A stretch of DNA of 7,048 nt from Oscillibacter sp. CAG:241. GTDB lineage: Bacteria > Bacillota > Clostridia > Oscillospirales > Oscillospiraceae. Below the pieces are notes generated by a model. That model ran no database searches, was not told the origin of the DNA, and saw only the letters and a list, made by a program, of their open reading frames with translations. The position numbers and the translations under genes are program-made. Every line of letters begins with the position of its first letter. The first letter of the stretch is position 1. Positions 1 through 5,320 of the stretch are shown in pieces. Location: assembly GCA_000435975.1 (NCBI GenBank), contig FR884142.1, positions 960 through 8,007 of the forward strand, given 5' to 3'.

Positions 1-1134
1 CTCGGTCACCCCCTGCTGAAGGCCTGTGACGAACTTGGCAATGCCGCCGGCCAGCTGGCCGTTTTCGTCCGCCTTGAACCAGTAGGCTTTGGAGCCGGAC
101 TGCACCTCGCAGTCGGCCAGCAGCTTGTCGATCTGCTTGCGGGTGAGCTTGCAGTTGGACACGGGGACCATCTTCACGGTCTGACCCCGCAAGGCGTCGA
201 ACTCACTCTCGGTAAACAGGGAGGTGACATTCTTGCAGGTCAGGTCAATGCGCAGGTCAGGCTTATCGGAGCCGTAGGTCTCCATGGCGTCCCGGTAGGC
301 GATGCGGCGGAAGGGGGCGGAGGAGGCCACGTTGTAGGTGCCGAATTTGGCGAAGATGGGAGGCAGCACGTCCTCCAGGACGGCGAACACATCCTCCTGG
401 GTGGCGAAGGCCATTTCCATATCCAGCTGGTAGAACTCGCCGGGGGAACGGTCGCCTCGGGCGTCCTCGTCCCGGAAGCAGGGGGCAATCTGGAAATAGC
501 GGTCAAACCCGGCGGTCATCAGCAGCTGCTTGAACTGCTGGGGAGCCTGGGGCAGAGCATAGAACTTGCCGGGGTGCTTCCGGGCGGGCACCAGATAATC
601 CCGGGCGCCCTCAGGGGAGGAGGCCGTCAGGATGGGCGTGGTGATTTCCAGGAAACCGTGATCCGTCATGGCAGCCCGCAGGGCGGACACCACCTGGCAG
701 CGGAGGATGATGTTGCTCTTTACTGCCGGGTTCCGCAGGTCCAGATAACGATATTTCAGACGCTGGGTCTCGTCGGCCTCGCGGCTGCGGTTGATCTCAA
801 AGGGCAGGCTGTTGTAGCGGCAGCGGCCCAGGACCTCAATTTTTTCGGGGAGCACCTCCACATCGCCGGTGGCCTGCTTGGGATTCTTGCTGGCCCGCTC
901 CCGGACGGTGCCCTCTACGCTGATGGTGGACTCCTTGTTCAGGCCGTTGATGACGTCCATCATCTCCTGACTCTCTACCACCACCTGGGTGGTGCCGTAG
1001 AAGTCACGCAGCACCACAAAGGCGAAGTTCTGGCCCACCACGCGGACGTTCTCCATCCAACCCACGATCTTCACGTGCTTTCCGGCGTCGGTCAGACGCA
1101 GCTCCCCGCAGGTATGGGTTCGCATTTGCATCAT
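1..1134 (-). CDS. aspS: Aspartyl-tRNA synthetase, 5' part (C-terminus outside window)
   Basis: Class II aminoacyl-tRNA synthetase that charges tRNA-Asp in the cytosol. The window holds 378 residues of a protein usually about 590 long; the frame runs open off the left edge, so class II motif 3 is not visible. Visible parts are the N-terminal OB-fold anticodon-binding domain (about residues 1-110, beginning MMQMRTHTCGELRL), motif 1 (about 145-168), the aspartate-binding segment SPEGARDYLVP (173-183), the ALPQAPQQFKQ segment (193-203), motif 2 with FRDED (220-224) followed by SPGEFYQLD, and the start of the bacterial GAD insertion (about 290 onward). An AGGAGAG site (1141-1147) lies 6 bases before the ATG at 1134 and 9 before the ATG at 1131, so either Met may be used. 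The gene follows hisS by 114 bases and is probably read from the same T-box leader. The anticodon-domain loop and motif 2 are not of the Escherichia coli type (see findings). Confidence 0.96.
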   Translation of the reverse strand, partial: MMQMRTHTCGELRLTDAGKHVKIVGWMENVRVVGQNFAFVVLRDFYGTTQVVVESQEMMDVINGLNKESTISVEGTVRERASKNPKQATGDVEVLPEKIEVLGRCRYNSLPFEINRSREADETQRLKYRYLDLRNPAVKSNIILRCQVVSALRAAMTDHGFLEITTPILTASSPEGARDYLVPARKHPGKFYALPQAPQQFKQLLMTAGFDRYFQIAPCFRDEDARGDRSPGEFYQLDMEMAFATQEDVFAVLEDVLPPIFAKFGTYNVASSAPFRRIAYRDAMETYGSDKPDLRIDLTCKNVTSLFTESEFDALRGQTVKMVPVSNCKLTRKQIDKLLADCEVQSGSKAYWFKADENGQLAGGIAKFVTGLQQGVTE

Positions 1135-1248
1135 ATTGATCTCTCCTGTTCTGATTATAATTTGTATTTTAGTTAACGGATTCAACTATCTGTATTCAAA
1201 TCTATGATTACAATTTTGAATATTTGTGGGTAATATTGCATCTTGTAT
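1135..1248 (-). other. AT-rich hisS-aspS spacer, possible weak aspS promoter
   Basis: This 114-base spacer is far richer in A and T than the genes on either side. It holds the aspS ribosome binding site (1141-1147). On the minus strand a perfect TATAAT lies at 1154-1159, but no good -35 box sits at 16-18 bases; the nearest TTGAAT is 20 bases upstream. A transcript from it would start almost on the ribosome binding site. A short inverted repeat (AATATT, 7-base loop, AATATT) is present without a following T run, so it is not a terminator. Read-through from hisS into aspS is the simplest reading; a secondary promoter is only a possibility. Confidence 0.35.
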
Positions 1249-2607
1249 TTATTTTTCCAGAATGACCTTGCCTTGATTCCGCTGGGACAGGCCCTCCTGA
1301 ATGCGGGAAAGTGTGGCGTCGAAGGGGAGCTTGGTCTGTTCGCCGGAGGTCATATCCTTGCACGCCACCAGGCCCGCCGCAATCTCGTCGTCGCCCAGAA
1401 ACACCACATAGGGGACCCCCAGCTTGTCGGCATAGTTCATCTTGGCTTTGAACTTTTTCTGCTCGGTATACAGCTGCGTGCGGACACCGGCGCCCCGCAG
1501 CCGGGTAGCCAGCTGGATGGCCGGGGTCAGGTCCTGGGTCATGGGCAGGATCAGCACATCGGCAGGAGCCGTGGGCAGGGAGGGGTTCAGGAGGCCCTGC
1601 TCACCCAGCACATAAAACAGACGGGTCAGGCCAATGGAGATGCCCACGCCGGGAAGCTGGCGGTCGGTATAATACTCAGCAAGGTTGTCATAACGTCCAC
1701 CAGAACATACGGAACCGATCTCCGGATAGTCCAGCAAGGTTGTCTCATACACGGTACCGGTGTAGTAGTCCAGGCCCCGGGCGATGGTCAGATCCACGGC
1801 GAAATTGACCTCCGGAACGCCGAAAGCGGCCAGGTAACGGGTGACGGTGGTAAGCTCATCCAGTCCCTGGTCAAACAGCTCATGGCGGCTCCGGTAGCCC
1901 TCCAGGGCGGAGAGCACCTGGTCATTGCTGCCGGTAATGGAGATGAAACGCATGATCTCCTCCGCCTGGTCCGCCGTCAGCCCTACGTCGTCCATCAGAC
2001 AGGCGCGGACCTTATGGGGCCCGATCTTGTCCAGCTTGTCCACGGTGCGCATGATGTCGCCGGACCGGTCCGTCAGGCCCAGCATGGCATAGAAGCCGTT
2101 GAGGATCTTGCGGTTGTTGACCCGGATCTGGAACCGGGTCAGGCCCAGGGCGGTGAAGGTCTGGTAGATGATGGAGGGGATCTCCGCCTCGTTGGTGATG
2201 TCCAGCTTGCCGTCGCCGATAATATCGATGTCTGCCTGATAGAATTCCCGGAAACGCCCTCGCTGGGCCCGCTCGCCCCGGTATACCTTACCAATCTGAT
2301 AACGCCGGAAGGGGAAGGCCAGGTCATTGCCGTGGAGGGCCACATATTTGGCCAGCGGCACCGTCAGGTCAAACCGCAGGGCCAGGTCGGCGTCGCCCTT
2401 CTGGAAGCGGTAGATTTGCTTTTCGGTCTCGCCGCCGCCCTTGGCCAGCAGCACCTCGCTGGCCTCAATCACAGGGGTGTCCAGAGGCGTGAAGCCGTAG
2501 CGGCTATAGGTGGTGCGCAGAATGTCCATCATCCGCTCCAGCTGCTGCTGCTGCGCAGGCAGCAGCTCCATGAAGCCGGAGAGGGTCCGGGGGGTCACAG
2601 TTGCCAT
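1249..2607 (-). CDS. hisS: Histidyl-tRNA synthetase
   Basis: Class II synthetase that charges tRNA-His; complete at 452 residues, slightly longer than the usual 420-430. The N-terminal catalytic core carries the LRFDLTVPLAKYV segment (77-89), motif 2 YRGERAQRGRFREF (109-122), the histidine-binding boxes RGLDYYTG (277-284) and CSGGRYDNL (301-309), and motif 3 around GVGISIGLTRL (320-330). The C-terminal anticodon-binding domain (about 345-452) contains TEQKKFKAKMNYADKLG. The ATG at 2607 opens the typical N-terminus MATVTPRTLSGF and has AAAGGAAA upstream at about 11 bases. It is the first gene behind the T-box leader and its promoter, and aspS follows. HisS-AspS pairing under one T-box is a known arrangement in Bacillota. 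No key residue appears missing. Confidence 0.98.
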   Translation of the reverse strand: MATVTPRTLSGFMELLPAQQQQLERMMDILRTTYSRYGFTPLDTPVIEASEVLLAKGGGETEKQIYRFQKGDADLALRFDLTVPLAKYVALHGNDLAFPFRRYQIGKVYRGERAQRGRFREFYQADIDIIGDGKLDITNEAEIPSIIYQTFTALGLTRFQIRVNNRKILNGFYAMLGLTDRSGDIMRTVDKLDKIGPHKVRACLMDDVGLTADQAEEIMRFISITGSNDQVLSALEGYRSRHELFDQGLDELTTVTRYLAAFGVPEVNFAVDLTIARGLDYYTGTVYETTLLDYPEIGSVCSGGRYDNLAEYYTDRQLPGVGISIGLTRLFYVLGEQGLLNPSLPTAPADVLILPMTQDLTPAIQLATRLRGAGVRTQLYTEQKKFKAKMNYADKLGVPYVVFLGDDEIAAGLVACKDMTSGEQTKLPFDATLSRIQEGLSQRNQGKVILEK

Positions 2608-2699
2608 GGTGATCTATTTCCTTTCTGTTTTGTTTTTGGGTTATTATTGGGGACTCTGCGGAGGCATCATAGCTCGGTTGCAGCTGGGTTTGGAAATGG

Positions 2700-2739
2700 A
2701 AAAATGCGCTCCCGTCCCTTGTTTGGGACGAGAGCGCAT
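2700..2739 (-). terminator. Intrinsic terminator of the T-box leader
   Basis: Perfect 15-bp hairpin with one G-U pair on the transcript (arms 2739-2725 and 2718-2704, six-base AAACAA loop), ending in five T. Its 5' arm contains the TCGTCCC needed for the antiterminator, so the two structures exclude each other as in classical T-box attenuation. About 92 bases separate it from the hisS start codon. Confidence 0.95.
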
Positions 2740-2939
2740 GAATACGCTTCGTGGTGCCACCCAAATTCAGCCCCAAGGGGCCCTCGCGGCTCCTGTTACG
2801 GGGAGCGGGCCGTGGATGTTTCCATCCCCGCTGGGGGACTGTCTTCGCTTCTCCTGCCGGGGCGCGCTTGCAGCCGGTGACGCGTCTCTCTGGTGCCGGT
2901 GGGGATGAAGGTACTCCTGTCTCCTTTATGGCGGTCGCT
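2700..2939 (-). promoter_or_regulatory. T-box riboswitch leader, specifier reads GAC (Asp)
   Basis: Transcribed leader that senses uncharged tRNA and controls hisS-aspS by antitermination. Stem I can be drawn with base GGAGAC (2924-2919) against GTCCCC (2839-2834), one mismatch. The specifier loop has AGGAGTA (2918-2912) on one side and GAA-GAC-A (2846-2840) on the other. The stem then continues CTTC/GAAG (2910-2907/2851-2848), CCGG/CCGG, the AGAGAG bulge (2891-2886), CGCG/CGCG and the GGCTGCAAG apical segment (2875-2867). The codon after GAA is GAC (2843-2841), Asp. Next come a GGATG-GAAA-CATCC hairpin (2827-2814) and a Stem III-like hairpin GGCCCGCTCC/GGAGC...GGGCC (2811-2779). The T-box proper, GGGTGGCACCACG (2762-2750), exposes TGGC (2759-2756). 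The antiterminator pairs TTTGGG (2765-2760) with CCCAAA (2727-2722) and ACGAAGCG with CGCT-C-TCGT, and excludes the terminator. Identity as a T-box is firm; the exact lower Stem I fold and specifier register are my inference. Confidence 0.93.
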
Positions 2940-2945
2940 TTTCCT

Positions 2946-2974
2946 ATTTTATGGCATCCGGGGCCGCTTGTCAA
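2946..2974 (-). promoter_or_regulatory. Sigma-A-type promoter of the hisS-aspS leader
   Basis: The minus strand shows a perfect -35 TTGACA (2974-2969), a 17-base spacer and -10 TAAAAT (2951-2946). The expected transcript start is an A near 2940-2939, just upstream of Stem I of the T-box. The TGA stop codon of the upstream mgsA-like gene (2973-2971) lies inside the -35 box, so the two operons abut with no spacer. The near-consensus sequence suggests a strong promoter whose output is set by T-box attenuation rather than by initiation. Confidence 0.9.
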
Positions 2975-3387
2975 GCGGTAAAGGGCTTGGTTTTGGGATT
3001 GACAATATTGCGCCAGTCCAGGTCGCCCCGGGCCAGGCCCAGCACCAGCATTTCCGCCGAGGCCAGGTTGCTGGCATAGGGGATGTTGTTCTGGTCACAC
3101 AGACGGAAGATGTTGGCTACATCCTCATTCGGGGTCTTCTGATTGGGGTCGCCGAAGCACAGCACCATGTCGATCTCATTATAGGCGATACGGGCCGCGA
3201 TCTGCTGGCCGCCGCCGTGGTCGAAGGACAGGAAACGGTGGATGCGCAGGCCGGTGGCTTCGCTGATCTGAAGGCCGGTGGTGGCGGTGGCGCAAAGGGT
3301 GTGCTGGGCCAGAATGCCGCAGTAAGCGGTGCAGAACTGGACCATCAGTTCCTTTTTGTTGTCGTGAGCGATCAGTGCGATATTCAT
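2971..3387 (-). CDS. mgsA: Methylglyoxal synthase-like protein lacking catalytic residues
   Basis: Active MgsA turns dihydroxyacetone phosphate into methylglyoxal. This 138-residue protein has the family length and fold markers: N-terminal MNIALIAHDNKK (1-12), the phosphate-loop-like TATTG (34-38), GGGQQIAARIA (58-68), a DP pair (80-81), and IPYASNLASAEML (92-104). The Escherichia coli catalytic Asp71 aligns with Gly60 (family GGDQQ is GGGQQ here), His98 aligns with Asn87, and Gly66 aligns with Phe55; the Asp101 equivalent (Asp89) survives with a one-residue deletion nearby. The His19, Asp20, Lys23, Thr45, Thr47 and Thr48 equivalents remain. Family membership is clear, enzyme activity is doubtful. 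The start at 3387 is chosen because AAAGGAAG lies 7 bases upstream. The gene follows the minD-like gene by 22 bases, recalling minD-minE-rodA-mgsA clusters of clostridia. The symbol names the family, not a proven activity. Confidence 0.85.
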   Translation of the reverse strand: MNIALIAHDNKKELMVQFCTAYCGILAQHTLCATATTGLQISEATGLRIHRFLSFDHGGGQQIAARIAYNEIDMVLCFGDPNQKTPNEDVANIFRLCDQNNIPYASNLASAEMLVLGLARGDLDWRNIVNPKTKPFTA

Positions 3388-3394
3388 GGGGGCA

Positions 3395-3402
3395 CTTCCT
3401 TT
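3395..3402 (-). promoter_or_regulatory. Ribosome binding site deciding the mgsA-like start
   Basis: AAAGGAAG on the minus strand, 7 bases before the ATG at 3387. An in-frame ATG at 3405 would place this site inside the coding sequence and add six residues (MKGSAP) in front of the conserved MNIALIAHD start, so the shorter protein is preferred. Confidence 0.8.
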
Positions 3403-3409
3403 CATAAGA

Positions 3410-4153
3410 TCAGATCCGCATCAGCGGCACACGCTGGCCGGTGATGCGTCGGGCAATGTTTTCATAGGACCGTGCGGCATAGTAGTTCATGTCCCGCAGG
3501 GGAATGCCGCGGTTGAGGGAATAGGGGACGTCGCTGTCCTCCGGGACCACGCCCAGAAGGGGAAGGCCGGCAGCGTCCATGGCGTCGTCGATGGTGCTGT
3601 GCAGGGCCCGCAGGAGCTTTTTCTGTACTCGCCCTACCACCAAAAACAGGCTCTCTGTGGTGAAGCGCTTGTCCAGGATCATAACGGTGTGCTGCGCGTC
3701 CCGCAGAGCGGAGGCGTCGGTGGTGGTGATGACCACCACGCAGTCGGCGCAGCCGGTGGCCAGCTGGAAGCCCTGACCCAGTCCCGCCGGGGCGTCGATG
3801 AGGCAATAGTCATACTGCCGGCGCACCTGATCCAGGAGCCGTTTCATCTGCTCCATGGTGACGTTCAGCTGCCCGGTGGCGGACAGGGGAGCGGTGAGCA
3901 GGTGGAGCTTGGGATACTTGGGGTGGACAGCCACCGCGTCCGACAGTGCGCAGCGCCCGGCTATAACGTCGGAAAAGTCCATCAGTGCACTGTCTGTCAG
4001 CCCCAGGGCCAGGTCCAGGTTCCTCAGGGTAATGTCACAGTCCAGGCACAGAGTGCTCTTTCCCAGGGCGGCCAGAGCCAACCCCACGTTGGCGGTGAAG
4101 GAGGTCTTGCCGGTGCCGCCCTTTCCGGAGACCACTGCTATGATTTTTCCCAT
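3410..4153 (-). CDS. minD: MinD-family P-loop ATPase, short C-terminus
   Basis: MinD is a dimerising ATPase that places the division site, usually with MinC and MinE or DivIVA/MinJ. This 247-residue protein carries the deviant Walker A motif SGKGGTGKTS (9-18, signature Lys11 and catalytic Lys16), the MinD-type switch DCDITLRNLDLALGL (38-52; Asp38 and Asp40), Walker B-like LIDAPAGLGQGF (118-129, Asp120) and VPEDSDVPYSLNRG (203-216). These favour MinD over ParA/Soj. The usual segment between the NR- and VPED-type motifs is divergent (GRVQKKLLRALHSTIDD, 174-190). The protein ends RRITGQRVPLMRI, with no amphipathic membrane-targeting helix of the kind that closes Escherichia coli MinD (270 residues). 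The ATG at 4153 has GAGGT at 4166-4162, nine bases upstream. It follows rsmG by 28 bases and precedes the mgsA-like gene by 22; no minC or minE is in the window. FlhG-like or other MinD-like roles remain possible. Confidence 0.85.
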   Translation of the reverse strand: MGKIIAVVSGKGGTGKTSFTANVGLALAALGKSTLCLDCDITLRNLDLALGLTDSALMDFSDVIAGRCALSDAVAVHPKYPKLHLLTAPLSATGQLNVTMEQMKRLLDQVRRQYDYCLIDAPAGLGQGFQLATGCADCVVVITTTDASALRDAQHTVMILDKRFTTESLFLVVGRVQKKLLRALHSTIDDAMDAAGLPLLGVVPEDSDVPYSLNRGIPLRDMNYYAARSYENIARRITGQRVPLMRI

Positions 4154-4181
4154 ATCCAGGTACCTCGTATACAGATGGGGT

Positions 4182-4880
4182 TCAGCCCAGCGGCGCTTTT
4201 TTGATTCGGGCAAAGGGACGGGGATAGGCCGCCGGAGTAGGATGCTGCTTTTGAATGATCACCACCCGGTGACGAATGTCCGTACCGGGAATGGTGTAAT
4301 CCCAGATTTTTCCAATTTTTCCGCCCAGCTGGGCAATGGCGCTTTTGGCGGACTGGACCTCCTGGTCGGAGTCCACAGACTTCATGGCCAGGAACTGGCC
4401 GCCTACCTTCACCAGGGGCAGGGCCAGCTCACACAATATGTTCAGCTGGGCAACGGCCCGGGAGGTGGCGATGTCGAATTTCTCCCGATGCTGCCGGGCA
4501 AATTCTTCGGCCCGGGCATGCACGCATTGGGTGCGCTTGAGATCCATGGCTTGTGCCGTTTCCTGGAGAAAATCCACACGCTTTCCCAGGCTGTCCAGCA
4601 GGGTCAGGTCAAAGTCCGGCTCCAGCAGCCGCAGGGGCATACCGGGAAAACCCGCGCCTGTGCCTACGTCCACGACGTTTTTGCCCCGGAAGTCTGCTAT
4701 CGTCAGCAGGGAAGCACAGTCCAGAAAGTGCAGCCGCGCCACATCTGCCGGATCAGTGATGGCTGTCAGATTCATGACCCGGTTTTTTTCCAGCAGGAGC
4801 CGGGAAAATTCCTGCAGCCGGGGGATGGCGTCGGTGGGAAGGCCCCAGGTCTCGAGGCCCTGCTGCAAGATGCGTTCCAT
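4182..4880 (-). CDS. rsmG: 16S rRNA (guanine-N7) methyltransferase RsmG (GidB)
   Basis: SAM-dependent enzyme that methylates N7 of G527 (Escherichia coli numbering) in the 530 loop of 16S rRNA. Complete at 232 residues, the normal family size. Visible markers are NLTAITDPADVARLHFLD (37-54), the SAM-binding glycine loop VVDVGTGAGFPG (69-80), LLDSLGKRVDFL (94-105), SRAVAQL (140-146) and the C-terminal YPRPFARIKKAPL (219-231), which matches the family's basic tail. The ATG at 4880 is one base after the mscL stop codon, and its AAGGAG binding site lies inside the last codons of mscL, so the two are probably translationally coupled. The minD-like gene follows after 28 bases. In many bacteria rsmG sits near the replication origin beside parA-parB; here a MinD-type ATPase follows it instead. 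No oddity in the protein itself. Confidence 0.97.
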   Translation of the reverse strand: MERILQQGLETWGLPTDAIPRLQEFSRLLLEKNRVMNLTAITDPADVARLHFLDCASLLTIADFRGKNVVDVGTGAGFPGMPLRLLEPDFDLTLLDSLGKRVDFLQETAQAMDLKRTQCVHARAEEFARQHREKFDIATSRAVAQLNILCELALPLVKVGGQFLAMKSVDSDQEVQSAKSAIAQLGGKIGKIWDYTIPGTDIRHRVVIIQKQHPTPAAYPRPFARIKKAPLG

Positions 4881-4881
4881 T

Positions 4882-5307
4882 TTATTTCTGCTCCTTCAGC
4901 AGGTCCCGGATCTCCGTCAGCAGCTCCTCTGTGGTGGGACCGGCGGGCTCCTCCGGAGCGGGGGCCTCGTCCTTCTTCTTGTGGAAGGCGTTGATGGCCT
5001 TGACCATCAGGAAGATGACGAATGCCACCAGGATGAAGTCGATGATGGTGGTCAGAAAGGTGCCCAGGCCCAGAGTTACGGCAGCCGTGACCTCCTTGTC
5101 CCCATTCATAACGGCGGGCTTCAGGATGATATCCAGCTTGCCCAGGTCAATGCCGCCGATGACCAGACCGATCAACGGCATGAACACATCGTTGACCAGG
5201 GAGGTGGTGATTTTGCCGAAGGCAGAGCCCAGCACCACGCCGATGGCCATGTCCAGCACATTGCCGCGCATGGCAAATTCCTTGAATTCATTGAAAAACT
5301 TTTTCAT
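4882..5307 (-). CDS. mscL: Large-conductance mechanosensitive channel MscL
   Basis: Homopentameric inner-membrane channel that opens under membrane tension and releases solutes during osmotic downshock. The 141 residues match the family: amphipathic N-terminus MKKFFNEFKEFAMRGNVLD (1-19), pore-lining TM1 with alternating Gly/Ala (about 18-50), the periplasmic/extracytoplasmic loop (about 51-75), TM2 (about 76-104), a basic cluster HKKK, an acidic/proline linker, and the C-terminal bundle helix TEELLTEIRDLLKEQK (126-141), nearly identical to Escherichia coli MscL. The ATG at 5307 is chosen because AGGAGG (5319-5314) lies six bases upstream and the protein starts as the family does; a longer frame from 5352 would overlap serS. 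The gap to serS is 13 bases and to rsmG one base. MscL inside an information-processing operon is unexpected by function but the sequence is fully conserved. Confidence 0.98.
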   Translation of the reverse strand: MKKFFNEFKEFAMRGNVLDMAIGVVLGSAFGKITTSLVNDVFMPLIGLVIGGIDLGKLDIILKPAVMNGDKEVTAAVTLGLGTFLTTIIDFILVAFVIFLMVKAINAFHKKKDEAPAPEEPAGPTTEELLTEIRDLLKEQK

Positions 5308-5313
5308 ATGGAC

Positions 5314-5319
5314 CCTCCT
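5314..5319 (-). promoter_or_regulatory. Strong ribosome binding site of mscL
   Basis: AGGAGG on the minus strand, six bases before the ATG at 5307 and within the 13-base gap after the serS stop codon. It is the strongest ribosome binding site in the window and settles the mscL start. Confidence 0.85.
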
Positions 5320-5320
5320 C

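Noticed and set aside
1210..1240. Inverted repeat after hisS as a terminator
   Set aside because: Six weak A-T pairs with no T run; it would not stop transcription.
2771..2780. CCCCTTGGGG palindrome as a separate binding site
   Set aside because: It lies inside the T-box leader between the Stem III-like hairpin and the T-box and is better explained as local RNA structure.
1243..2880. Long open frame of 545 codons on the plus strand across hisS and its leader
   Set aside because: It mirrors hisS and the T-box leader, lacks recognisable domains and a ribosome binding site, and runs through the terminator. Long antisense frames are common in GC-rich genes.
2504..2974. Open frame of 156 codons on the minus strand across the hisS leader
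   Set aside because: It covers the promoter, T-box, terminator and the hisS start in another frame; the structured RNA explains this stretch.
3388..3405. Upstream in-frame ATG for the mgsA-like gene at 3405
   Set aside because: It would consume the ribosome binding site and add residues before the conserved family N-terminus.
3410..4153. Reading the ATPase as ParA/Soj because it follows rsmG and parB is nearby
   Set aside because: The DCDITLRNLDLALGL and VPED...NRG motifs are MinD-type; ParA has an aspartate-proline-glutamine switch that is absent here.
4154..4213. Twenty-residue N-terminal extension of the minD-like gene starting at 4213
   Set aside because: It overlaps the rsmG end, contains the ribosome binding site of the ATG at 4153, and MinD proteins start directly at the beta strand before the P loop.
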